From NCBI GenBank assembly GCA_003956705.1, contig QZCP01000166.1, forward strand, positions 1 to 64,000: a stretch of 64,000 nt of DNA, given 5' to 3'. The notes beneath the pieces are model-generated. The model saw only the letters and a list, made by a program, of their open reading frames with translations. It was not told the DNA's origin and did no database searches. Made by a program: the position numbers and the translations under genes. Shown here piece by piece: positions 1 through 11,473 of the stretch. Each line of letters starts with the position of its first letter. Position 1 is the first letter of the stretch. The DNA is from Brevipalpus yothersi. Lineage: Eukaryota > Arthropoda > Arachnida > Trombidiformes > Tenuipalpidae.

Positions 1-75
<75 letters not shown>
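1..75. repeat. (CT)n microsatellite at window edge
   Basis: An uninterrupted CT dinucleotide run starts at the first base of the window, so its true length is unknown. Confidence 0.97.
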
Positions 76-78
<3 letters not shown>

Positions 79-1083
79 CTTTAACTCACTCTTCGGTCTA
101 TCTGTATTGGGAAGGAGAACGTAATTTCGGTTCATTTCAAAAAATTTGTCCACAAACACATACACACAATGAGTATCATGAGGCCAGAACGAGGTGAATT
201 TTGAATGTTCCAGTAGCACTGTTTTGGTGTGTATCAATTGGTGGGGGAAACTCAATTTTCATGGTAGAATAAATTGAGAGAAATTCATTTCCCCAAAGTC
301 AAGTGCATTAATGGCGGCAATTGGGAGAGAAAGAGAGCCATTTTAGTGAGAATAGTAAGAAGAAGAATAAAAAGAGTGGTAAAAGGTATTCACAAAATCC
401 AATGTTTTGTCAACCTTATCACTATTTAATGGTGATACCAAATTCAAGTTTGTATAATAATGTGGCAGCTACCTTCTTATTCTCAGCATCCACAATTCTG
501 GGGACGCATATTCTTCTCAAGAAGCATAATTTTCATCAGTAGACACTAAAATAACTTGACAAACACACACACAGTCACACATTCCGCTGCCTGGACTATC
601 AAAAGTTAATTCAATTGCCATCATTATACCACGTGTTGACATATGGAAGCATTATCGATTGGCAAATGAATGATGATTATTTTCACTACAGATAGTGTAT
701 ATGTGTGTGTGTTTGAGAGAGAGAGAGAGAGAGATAGTTTCGATTGTTTGAATCGTTTGGTGAACCCATTGATGATACCAGGCAACCAAAGAGATAGAGA
801 TAGACACTTGCTACTTGTGTTGTGTAAGTAAGTGAATTCAATGTAACAATATACGAAGTTTAAATAGTCTGGTTACCAGGGCTTTTATATTCTTGATTTT
901 CAATTGGTGTTGCATCCTTATTCTCAACTTGATATGATCATTTCTCGCTCTCATGATCACATACACACACACATTTGAGTGGTTGTAACGTTTTTTCCTT
1001 ATTCTTCTCATGCAACGAATAACGAAGGAAGAATGTCCTCAACAGCCTATTACCATGAAGGGAGAGAGAGAGCAAGAGAGAGC

Positions 1084-1086
<3 letters not shown>

Positions 1087-1135
<49 letters not shown>
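1087..1135. repeat. (AG)n microsatellite
   Basis: A pure AG run of about 49 bp, flanked on both sides by degenerate AG-rich sequence. Confidence 0.95.
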
Positions 1136-1148
<13 letters not shown>

Positions 1149-1469
1149 GGTTGTGTTTGAATTTTTCAAGTTTATTGAAGAGTATAATTTTTTGTCTCTC
1201 TCTCTTTTCTGTTGCCTTTTTCTTCATTTCTTCTAATTAATAGGTATGCATATTATAATTAGCATTAAACATTTCACTTACTTTTCATATTTACCCATCT
1301 GATGGACATTCTTCATGATATTCTCGAAACTGAATCGTGTTCAACGAAGGCATGGAAAAATATCTACTGTTATGAATGATGCAGAATTTCATGATCATAC
1401 TACGTAATGATCATATTATGATACAACTTTCAAAAGATTTGAATTTTCTAGGATTTTTAGCCAGGAACA

Positions 1470-1870
1470 TCAAAATATGCAGGAAGAGGAATGAAAATAT
1501 TTTGAAAGCTGATTGACAGACACCATTCTATTCCAAATGGACTTAGATTCGGCAATATCTTGGTTCATTTACCTATTTCCTTGCTATTTTCGTATTTTAT
1601 CATAAATAAATTCCACGATCTGTAGCTGTTCTAGAATTTCTTTCATGAATAAGAATTACTTCCATCTCTGTTCGTTGGACACGATTTAGTTTTGACAAGA
1701 ATACCGTAAAAAATATTCGTCAAAATGGTAGACATGAAAGATACTAACGAAAATAGGTTGAAAAAATCGAAATATTGCCAAATCTTAGTCCATTTGGTGT
1801 AGAATAGTCACTATAGATTTTTCCTTAATCACTTTATTCTTTCTCATTCCCCTTTTGTCCACATATTTTC
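1470..1870. repeat. imperfect inverted repeat (fold-back element)
   Basis: The stretch near 1475-1600 reappears as its reverse complement near 1690-1867. The best-matched core is CCAAATGGACT-AGATT-GGCAATAT at about 1532-1560, mirrored at about 1770-1800. Outward, both arms share AATATG...GG-AATGA...AAAG..GATT. Inward, both share GGCAATAT...ACCTATTT. I judge the arms to be roughly three-quarters identical over more than 100 bp, with a loop of about 100 bp. This is the architecture of a fold-back or MITE-like element, or a decayed inverted duplication. I found no target-site duplication and no second copy by eye. Confidence 0.6.
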
Positions 1871-2852
1871 GATTGTATATTTGTGGACAAATCATGATTA
1901 AAGCAGGAGGATGAACATTCTATCGACAATTCAGCTTGTGTATCAGTAGAGCTTGTAAACGACGTTATTGAATGTTTCAAATGAGGAGAAAACCTTAAAG
2001 AGAGAGAGAGAAGATTCACTAACGTTGATGCTATTATTTGTAATGGTGTCAAATAGAAGGAAAAGATTGTTCAAACTCAATTCGTGCTTGTTTTCTTATT
2101 TCCATCTTCCAGCATCATCATATTATTCTAGTGAGAGAGAGAGAGGAAAAAAGAAAGAAGGAGAAGAGCATCACATCGATACGATTGAGATGCGGTTCAA
2201 TTGGTTTAGTTGGATGCACTTACACACTCATTCACACACACACACACATACATATTACATGAACAAATTCATCACCGTTATTCGTACGTATAAGATGTAG
2301 AGATCAAAAAGAGAGAAAGAGAGAGAGAGAGAGATGCTGAGAGACCTTTAAGGGATTGTAAATGATAAATAAAATGATGATGATGAAAATGATAAAAACC
2401 GATAATAAGATGAGAATAAGAAGAAGGTGATGTGTTTTGATTCTTTTTATTCCTTTCTCTATTCTTTCATCACACATTCACAGGCCGCTTTGTTGTTCTT
2501 CTCTCAATTGGCCATCTCTTCTTCTTCTTCTTCTCCCCTTTCTCTCAATGATCATATCCATCGAAAAATGTACGATTATTGTCACTATTTTTCCTCTCCA
2601 TCCATTCTGGTAGCTTGATTTTCTATTCTTATTTTTGATTCACACACAAACACAATCTTCTCCTCTCTAAAGAATGATTATGGCTCTTCTTTTCGCTCTC
2701 TTTGCTCTCACTACTAGCCCACCAACCTGATTCACTTTGATGGTTAACAAAACTGAGTCACTAGTCCGACGAGATCGTCAACTTGTTTTTCCATCTTCTT
2801 CTCTCCATCATCATCTTCTTCTCTTCTTCTTCTTCTGCTCTCTTCTCTTCTC

Positions 2853-2857
<5 letters not shown>

Positions 2858-2922
<65 letters not shown>
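2858..2922. repeat. (CT)n microsatellite
   Basis: A pure CT run of about 65 bp embedded in a wider CTT/CT pyrimidine tract from about 2790 to 3000. Confidence 0.95.
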
Positions 2923-2928
<6 letters not shown>

Positions 2929-3603
2929 TTCTACACACTTGTTTTCTCTCCATCAAATTCTCTTCAAACGTCTCTCTCTCTCTCCCTCTCTTTCCACTTC
3001 TTTGGGCCCTCAAGGTACCTCTCTCTATCTATCTCGAAACGGGCCAGTGAAAGTGGCTCAAGAAGAAGAAGAAGAAATTTGATCATCACCACCACCACCA
3101 CCAAAAATATCATCATCATGATAATCAAATTTTTTTACCTTTAGACTAGTGTGTATGCACACGGTTGGTTCCTGGTGTATTGGAAAATTTTTCTCCTATG
3201 GTGTATGTTCATGAGTAAATATATGTCTGTGTGTGTGGGTAAGAGCGCGCGTAAAAAATAAGTCGGAGTTTGTGACTATTTTTCTCTGCTTTATCCCATC
3301 GCACATGTAGCCATTATTATTTCAGAGACACTAACGAATCAACCTGTCATTATGAACACCTGAGATCATCGATCCAAATAGTATTAGCAACTTACACACT
3401 TCTGAGAGAGAGAGAAAAATATGTTTCCCTCTCTCTCTCTTCCTCAACAGCTCGATGCTTACACACACTCACATCAACACACTTCCTTTTTGACAAAAAA
3501 TTATGGCCACAATTGAATAATCTAGAGACATCGAGAAGAGAATGAAACCCACTGATACCGGTTCATGTTTGAACATCTCTCCATCAATCGTATCATGATC
3601 AAT

Positions 3604-3640
<37 letters not shown>

Positions 3641-3685
3641 TGTTTCGAGATATCGAGGCTTATCCACTTTGGCCGATTTCCTATC

Positions 3686-3687
<2 letters not shown>

Positions 3688-3744
<57 letters not shown>
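3688..3744. repeat. (GA)n microsatellite
   Basis: A pure GA run of about 57 bp. A (CT)n run at about 3610-3637 lies 50 bp upstream, so the two tracts are inverted relative to each other and could pair as a hairpin. Confidence 0.95.
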
Positions 3745-3750
<6 letters not shown>

Positions 3751-4525
3751 TATGATGATGATCTTTATCGGGTCTAACATTTCGAGTGGAAACAGTTTCG
3801 AGTGAATACAACAAGTGCTACTGTTGATCGATACTTATTGTTTGCCGTACATACATGAATGTCTGCTTTTTAGGACGAAAATCATGATAGAATTGAGGCT
3901 GAATGTTAGTATACAAACATACGATCAATCCTACTTGGTGGCATCTGAAAATTTCATCAGAACGATGTGTGAGTGTGTGTGTTTGTGTTTTTGTTGAAAT
4001 ATGTAGAGGAGGATGTTTCATTGTGTGTGTATGTGTTGGGTAAGAGTATTGCAGATGATGGATAATGATTTTAATGATGATTCGTAAGAGAGAGAAGAAA
4101 AATTATCTTTCTCTCTTTCTCTCTTCTACTTCTTTTTGAGTCAATTTAGCTGTTAAAATGGCAATGAAGTCGCATGGTAGACTGTCGAAAAGTGTAGAAA
4201 AATTATCACTCTAATTGTTAGTAGACAATGACATTGAAAAGAAAGAAAAATGAGTGTGTATAAATATGTGTTTATTTTTTTTTCGCTGTTCGTTCGTTCG
4301 TTTGATTATCACATTGATGATTTTTTAAAAGTCCACCTTTCTTTTTGGATACCAATAATATATATATAATAACATTTATATAAATAATAATGATCATTAT
4401 CAAAAATAGAATGATTTTAACCTCCAACATTGTCAATTGTGTGTGCAGGATAAGAGATGGTGAACATTTTAATCAAAAACTGATCATTATTAATCAAATG
4501 TAGTCTTGAAGATACATACATTTGT

Positions 4526-4560
<35 letters not shown>

Positions 4561-5897
4561 AAGAAAATTATCAAGGCAGTCAAGTCAATGGCCGAAATTC
4601 AATTCATGAGTTTTGTGGTGTAATACACAAATGAATGAATATTCATGGTATTTATTTCGCGTCCACTCTTTTCTCTCTCATTTTGAATATGTATTCCCTT
4701 TATTCGTCCACCAAATGCATATCATAACTATTATTATTATTGTCCTTTGTTTCAACAGAATGAACCAGCACACACACACACACCAACACATACATACACA
4801 CCATTCTCATATAACTATTCATCTGATCATGATTGAAATATTGTTTGCACCCTCTTTCTCTCTTTCTCTCTCTCTCTCTCTTTATTCCCTACCAAAAGGC
4901 AACCATGGTAAAGGTTTACGGTTTCATGGCCAAGCAACAGTGGTTGATCAGCATGAAATGGCCTATTTTTTCATCTCTTTTTCACTTGATCCTCGAATAA
5001 CACCAATTCCATATTATATGATGGAGTGAGAGAGAGAGAGAACAATCTGAAAAGCGAATATTAAAGAGAGAAGCGAAAAAATAATCTCTCGACCTTTTCA
5101 TTATTCTCCCTCTCTCAATGCTCTGGGCTACTTTTCCAACATTTTTCCCAACATCAGGTCAAGTGGACACTGTACTCTACCGGCCATCATCAATATGTGT
5201 CACAATTAACTCTCCCTTTCAAGCTGGTGAATATATATACATGTATGTGTGTGTATATGATGATGGTGATGAAGATGCTCTCATAAACTGGTCCTCTCTT
5301 GTCACGAAATTTTTGGATGATGAAAAGATAATGTTGAAGAGCGAGATAGAAAGATCTATTATTCTCTTCTCTCTCTCTCACAGGTCGCGAGTGTCGGCAT
5401 TTGAGAGATAGATAGAGTCCAGAATCACACCATGCGAACTTCACAATATATTTCGAACTTGAACTTGGTGTAAGTGTGTGGTGGTGAAGAGAGAGAGAGA
5501 GAATGTGGTTAAATGATAATGCATGAATCAGTCACCTCTATTGACATTGAATTGAGGCCACATTTGGTCCAGCTGATGAGCTGATGCCGAATTCACATAC
5601 ACACACATACATTCGTATATATATATACACCATGTACACACATATAAAACGTACATTTTTATATATGTATATATGTATATATATAAATATACTCTCCCTC
5701 AACTTGACGTCAAGTAACCCAATTTCGGGTCAAGTTTGACTGGAATGGAATCAAGCAAAATGTGTAAATAAAATAAGCATATCTCGATAAGAGTGTGAAG
5801 AGATGAAGAAAGAGAGAGAAAATAAAGAGCGAAATAAAAATTAATCAACAACAATTTTTGGGAGAAAGTGTCGCACAAACTGTGTGAGTGTATGCAA

Positions 5898-5902
5898 AAA
5901 TC

Positions 5903-5935
<33 letters not shown>

Positions 5936-5990
5936 TAATCAATTAATTAATCAATCAATAATAATAATAATAATAATAATAATTAATAAT
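5898..5990. repeat. (ATA)n trinucleotide tracts
   Basis: Two ATA/AAT tracts, about 5902-5935 and 5957-5985, are separated by AATTAATC-type tetranucleotide repeats. Confidence 0.9.
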
Positions 5991-6608
5991 GACAATATAA
6001 TAATAATAGGTAATGTACATAACTTTTTTAAGAAGGAGAAGAGAGGAGGATTGTTTTTTTTTCTCGAAAAATTTGGTGGTGAAGAATTTTTGTCCTTTTT
6101 TCTCAAGACAAAGTAAAGAGGAAAGAGATAGAAGAAGAAGAAGAAGAAGATGGGATGAAGGGGATGGATGTCGGAAGAGGATATCTCTACGGGGACATAT
6201 TTTTTATGAGACAGAATATAACTCCGCAGGAGGATGCAAATAAGGAGAGGAAGAAGAAGGACAGGCTAGGGAAGAGAGAGAGGAAGAATGCATTTAAATA
6301 CCATCGAAGATGATGAGAGAGGAAGAGGAATTAGAGGCAAGAGATAGATACAGAGGAAAAATAGCGGTACAAGAAGAAGGGAAAACTAGTGAGGAAAGAG
6401 GAGAGGAGAGAAAAAAATGAGCAAGACAGAGAAAGAGAGTGTGTTTATGCAAATGTTATGTATGGTTGTGTGATTTTTTTGAATGTGTGGTATGTATGGG
6501 ATTGTTTTGTTCGTTGTAGCAAAAGATTGATTTGATTTGATTGTGTGGATGTGTGTGGATGTGGATGTGTTTGATTGTGTGTGTCTGTGTGTGAGTGATT
6601 TTTTTGTT

Positions 6609-7241
6609 TTATAAATACAATTTTTTCGGAAGAGACCTGAAAATGTGAAAAAGCAAATCTGACTCATCCATATTTTCATTGATGTTGTCCAAGTTGAGGC
6701 CATTCAATGGATTACGTGGTAAATTAGCTTTAAGTGTATTTAATATGTGTTGCTTTGATTCTTCCGAATTGTGTATAAAATGACATCTTGGTCCATATGG
6801 ACAAAATCCGGTCGTATGAAACGTTCGGCACAATTCTGTTTTGTACTTTGGATGACGCTGTAAAGTTCTCAACTCTTTGTCTCCATGGGCAAATTGACAC
6901 TTATCACCATATTTGCACACACCGTTCTCCTCAAACGGTCTACACAATTCTGTCTTGTAGCGGCTTGAATTGGCTTGTCCCGAATTGCCATTACCATTAC
7001 CAATTGCAATACTACCAACACTCAATCCACCACCACCAACACCACTGCCCACACTACCACCACCACCGCCAACAACACCGCCACTGCCACTGCCACTACG
7101 AACACTGGAATGGGAAGATGAATTAATGTTACCCGGTGGAGAACTTGGTGGACTGCTGGCCGAAGATGATGATGAAGAATGATGCCGATGGTGTCCGTTT
7201 GTCGGTGATGATGGATAGGCTATGAAGATGTTTGAGGGCAT
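6609..7241 (-). CDS. Tis11: TIS11/tristetraprolin-type tandem CCCH zinc-finger protein
   Basis: The 210-residue protein carries two C-x8-C-x5-C-x3-H fingers at about residues 98-117 and 136-155. Each is preceded by the family lead-in (R/K)YKTELCR, and the spacing between fingers is canonical. In ZFP36/TIS11 proteins this pair binds UAUUUA-type AU-rich elements in 3' untranslated regions and recruits deadenylases, mainly in the cytoplasm. The N-terminal part is low complexity: Ser/Pro, His, then a long Gly/Ser/Val run. The ATG at 7241 follows an in-frame TAA directly, supporting this start for a single coding exon. Only about 55 residues follow the fingers, ending in an LLFHIFRSLP-like hydrophobic segment that could be a degenerate NOT1-binding motif (inference). 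An additional 3' exon cannot be excluded. The family assignment is secure; the exact C-terminus is not. Confidence 0.9.
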   Translation of the reverse strand: MPSNIFIAYPSSPTNGHHRHHSSSSSSASSPPSSPPGNINSSSHSSVRSGSGSGGVVGGGGGSVGSGVGGGGLSVGSIAIGNGNGNSGQANSSRYKTELCRPFEENGVCKYGDKCQFAHGDKELRTLQRHPKYKTELCRTFHTTGFCPYGPRCHFIHNSEESKQHILNTLKANLPRNPLNGLNLDNINENMDESDLLFHIFRSLPKKLYL

Positions 7242-9548
7242 TTAAGAGCACTTCACGGTGGATAGAGAAAGAAATAGATAGATAGATAGATAGAGATGGA
7301 TAGATTAACGGAGGGGAAAGGGGAAAATGAAGATGATCCGATGAGATGGTACAAAGACACCACCAAAGAGAGATGCAGTATGTGTGTGAATGTGTGTAAA
7401 AAAGATGTGTGTAATATGTCAATCGATGGTGAGCGTATATATGTATATGTATATATATTAATTAATCATGAACGATAGATGCAAGCACATACACAATTAA
7501 CACAGACACATCACGTTGTGGACGATAACGTTGAAGAAGTTGGAGATGGCAAAAAAATATGTACACACACAGGGAAGAGAGAAATATATAAGTTTACGAG
7601 TTTTAAGTGTGTGTATGTGAAACAGAGAGAGAGAGAGAAAGAGAAATAGTTTCAAGGGATGTATAATAATAATGATGATCGAGAGATGATGAGAGTGAAC
7701 AAGATAAATAATATGGGATGATTGCGAATATGTAATCGAAATATATATATATTGAGAATGTGGTGTAGTGAGAAGTTGGATGTTGATGTTGTTTGATGTT
7801 GAGAGTTTTGTCGTAGTTAATATATATTTATCTAATATATATATCTTCGTCTTTGAAATGGTTTATATTTATTTCTCTCTCTCTTCTCTCGTTTTTCTTT
7901 CTCTCTCGATTATCGCTCGCTTTCAAACTACACACACTGTTTTGTATGTGTTGAAGTTGAAGACTTCTTCTTCGAAAATGAGTGAGACTTATTGAGAGAG
8001 AGAGAAAAACTTTCTCACTCTTTCCTAGTGTATGGAGGTGGAGCCTCCTACAAACTATTTTTGACTATTAGGTCCATCTAGTGGCACATTTTGATGATAG
8101 TGAATTTTTGGGGAAGAAAAAAAGTTGAAAAAATAAATATTTCTTCATGAATTACATTCTCTTGGTGTTGGGATGATTTTTTTTTTCTCTCTCAATTTTA
8201 CTTTGAATTTGAATTTGAATTTTGATTCTAATTTTTATTATAAGAAATTCAAAATCAGCTGGTTATGATCAATATTTTTTGAATTTTTCATCTTTCAATT
8301 GAGGTGTGATGATGATCATCAATGATTTTTTGGGGTGAATAGAGAAAACTTTTATAGCGACTTATGGTTTTATGGGAATATTTTTGCTGAGAAAAACGAA
8401 TTAGCGGAGAAGATGTGAAATGATCTGGATTGATCATTAGACTTTTCCTTCTTCTTCTTATTTCTTGGAGTTAAGACTGTGGAAATGAGAGGAAATATTT
8501 TTTGCTTTCTCTGGAATTTTGGTGGACCGAGTATTTGAGCAAAAAGTGAGAAGAATTTCAGAAAAATATTGTTAAATTATTATTGGGTGACAATTTATGG
8601 ATATTTTCTTTTGGCTACTGTTTATGAGCTGGAAAAAGGTTGAATGGAGCCCATTAAAGAATTTGAAATGACTTCACTGAGAAGTGAAAATTTTTTTTCG
8701 TTCTCCTTCAATAGATATGTCTTCATTGGATGATCTTTCACAAGAGGCTCCAATAAACTTTGTAGCTTACTTTGGCAAATTACCAAGCTAATTTAATATT
8801 TATATTCATATTCCTTTTAAGCCTTTTTAACACTTATACATACACACTCAAACCAATACACACACATGCACACCCACCCATAGTTCACAGTGGATTTTTC
8901 TTTGATCAGAATCTATTCCAATATTTAATTTCATCACTGAAGTTTCTTTTCATTCAGCTCTTGACTCTTTCCTCACTTATCTTTATTGGATGATGATGAT
9001 ACAAATCTGTGGAACGAACAAGAGATCCTTTTCATCTGCTTCAATAAATCTTTTTCATGCCAGTTTGAAAGTGAATATGCTTTTCCTCTTCAAAAAATGT
9101 CGGTTGTTTGTAATTTTACATGATCAAACTTCCGCTTGATTCAGCATCCTTCCGTCGCTCAGCCATTACACCATGTTTATTCATCCATTCTTCATCCATT
9201 GACTTCTCAAGCTCCTAGATTTTGTGTCTTGGAACCTGTTAGCCAACTGATCAGCATCATTCTTCTTCTTCTTCTACTCCTAACCATGTCTCTGTCACTC
9301 ATTCGATCAATTAGTAATGGCATGGTAAAATTTATGCAGAAAAAAAATTATTAAAGCCAAAAAACGCTCTCCGACCAATTGTAGCTGTGATTCACATAAT
9401 CACTTTTTTTCTCACTCTTGCTTTCTCAACTGATTATGTAAGATTTCTTTTTTTTCACATACAAGACTTCTCTGATTTACTGATCAGCTCATCCCATTTG
9501 AAGCATGAATAGAACCGTTAAGCTGAAAACTCCTCTCTTCTCCTCCTA

Positions 9549-9551
<3 letters not shown>

Positions 9552-9608
<57 letters not shown>
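9552..9608. repeat. (CT)n microsatellite
   Basis: A pure CT run of about 57 bp. Confidence 0.95.
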
Positions 9609-9611
<3 letters not shown>

Positions 9612-9795
9612 TTATGAGCTTATGAATTCTTGGCAATCTTCTTGCTTGTCTCAGCCACCCATCCTCATCTCCGAATTTTACTCATCTTGAAGAAACATCA
9701 TTCACTAGACACAGTCTCTTTTTCTCACTCATGTACTTGCCTCTCTTACTTCATTTCGAGGAACATTTTGAGAATGTCAAGAGTATGTTAAAAAG

Positions 9796-9806
<11 letters not shown>

Positions 9807-9861
<55 letters not shown>
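9807..9861. repeat. (AG)n microsatellite
   Basis: A pure AG run of about 55 bp lying 200 bp from the inverted (CT)n array at 9552-9608. Confidence 0.95.
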
Positions 9862-9864
<3 letters not shown>

Positions 9865-10268
9865 TGTGAAGAAAGAGAAATAAGAAATAGAGAATTGCCT
9901 TGTTTCAACTAGGAGAATGTATTTGTGTGAAGTTCTTCGAAAGAGAGAGAGAGGGAAAGAAAGTGAAAGGACATAATAGAGAAACTATCCTCCTCCTTTG
10001 ATGAGAAACATGAATAATTCACATCTTTTTGTAACTTCATATTCTTTGTGCCAATTGTCAAAGGTGTAATGTTTCTTTATTTTCTATTCTTGACAAAATT
10101 GTGTGAAAATTATTCCAGCTATTGGTTTACCGTAGGCTCCAGCTGATGCATAAATAAATCTTACAAGATGATATTCTTTATGGTGAAAGAAAATGAAGGA
10201 AAGAAAAAAATTCTCTCTCTTTCTCCTTACTGACTACTAATTGATCATAAACGACATCGTTAATCAGC

Positions 10269-10616
10269 ATGGATTGCTACCGGTGCTTCAAGTGGCTGGC
10301 AATTACAGGTTTAACGCTTCATTCCGTGCTTCTTTTGGCTGTATATGCCATTCAGATGCCATCAGTGGAAAAAAATGTGCCTGAATTTCACATGTTTTAT
10401 ATACTCAGTGTATTGACCAATTTATTTGGTATTTTCGGTGCCTACAAGGAACGATATTGTGTACTATTTTGTGTCATATTTAATTTGATTTCACTTTTCA
10501 TCATGTCCTATCTCGTTAATATGCTAGATATGAATTTTTCTATTATTTATTGTGTCGCTCTTTCCAATATTATTCTATTCACACTATGTGTTCGATGTTG
10601 TCATGATCCAATATAG
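10269..10616 (+). CDS. small four-helix membrane protein, unrecognised
   Basis: The 115-residue frame opens at an ATG and encodes four hydrophobic segments at about residues 10-30, 42-58, 63-84 and 90-109. Loops are short and charged, and cysteines cluster at both ends (CYRC near the N-terminus, CVRCC near the C-terminus). This layout resembles small tetra-spanning proteins, but I recognise no family signature. A long, regular run of helices is unlikely by chance in this AT-rich DNA, although AT-rich codons do favour hydrophobic residues. A second open segment at about 10682-10898, preceded by a CTCAG acceptor-like site, encodes a Ser/Tyr-rich hydrophilic stretch. It could be a cytoplasmic-tail exon, but no strong donor was found. 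Function unknown. Confidence 0.45.
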   Translation: MDCYRCFKWLAITGLTLHSVLLLAVYAIQMPSVEKNVPEFHMFYILSVLTNLFGIFGAYKERYCVLFCVIFNLISLFIMSYLVNMLDMNFSIIYCVALSNIILFTLCVRCCHDPI

Positions 10617-11473
10617 TGGGAAAAAATTAGATACTCTTTTTGGAACATAAACATAAACGTGATCTCTTTCTTTCACAAAATTCTCAGCCTTTCCAAGGTA
10701 ACAGCATGGAAAAGTTGTTATTCGAGAAGTTTTTCGAATTCACATCACGAGATGAGTTCGATATACCATAAAATGAAAAAAAGCTCATTCTCATATCGCA
10801 CATACATTCGAAATCAAACATCGTTCTCTTCAGACGATTCTAATGAGTTGAATTACGATCTAATGTATCATTCAAATTCTGTAAAATTATCTCGATGAAA
10901 AAAACCTTTTTCAAAAACTCTTCCACACCAAAAGAATCGATAGAATTCATCTTTTGCGTGTAGCTCGAAAAAAACTGACCACTCTTCGCGGATCAGAATG
11001 ACTATCCAGGCATATATAACATCTCAAAAAAAAATTTATACAATCTGTCGAGAATATTAAATTTTAATCGAATTAATCGAATTATGATCAGAACTTATCT
11101 AAAAAAGTTCGAATATGTTTTCATCTCTTGCCGCTGCAGTGCGCCACAAGCGCAAACTTCAGTCCATCTGCCATCTTGTGGTATAAACATTTTAGACGCT
11201 GAAAAAAATTGAGGCAACAGCTACAAACTTATTCAGATTTTTCTGATTGAATTTAATTCAATCACCGAAATGATCATGTAAATAATCATTGGAATTGATT
11301 TTGTCTATTGTCATACTATCGAGTCGATAATTTGCCGGTGACCGGCTGTGTTCCAATCACAAGTGCTGAAATTTTCTATTCTCTGTGTGTCTCTGTATGC
11401 TGGTGTCATCAGTGTGCGGCTGTGGTGTGTGCATTGAGCGCTGGTAAATCCCAGCAAGTGACCGGCATTAATC

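Larger units (their letters stand above)
1..6608. other. gene-poor, microsatellite-rich stretch
   Basis: I see no gene I can support here. Open frames of 60-140 codons exist, but most read through (CT)n/(GA)n or CA repeats as Ser-Leu, Arg-Glu or Thr-His runs, or begin at TTG rather than ATG. Long dinucleotide arrays lie at 1-75, 1087-1135, 2858-2922, 3610-3637 and 3688-3744, with (ATA)n-type tracts at 5898-5990. An imperfect inverted repeat occupies about 1470-1870 and is listed separately. The last 600 bp, upstream of 6609, would carry the 3' untranslated region of the minus-strand TIS11 gene. Distal regulatory DNA or introns of a gene outside the window remain possible. Confidence 0.6.
7242..10268. 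other. intergenic, presumed 5' flank of Tis11
   Basis: No supportable gene. The first few hundred bases should hold the promoter and 5' untranslated region of the minus-strand TIS11 gene. The rest is AT-rich with GA/GATA runs (7260-7300), AT stretches, and two dinucleotide arrays at 9552-9608 and 9807-9861. Frames here are short and of low complexity. Confidence 0.5.

Noticed and set aside
2737..3144. Long frames encoding Ser-Leu or Arg-Glu repeats over CT/GA arrays (also near 979, 3469, 25898, 26073, 33674, 42490, 62631)
   Set aside because: They are translations of dinucleotide arrays, open in several frames on both strands, with no other coding evidence.
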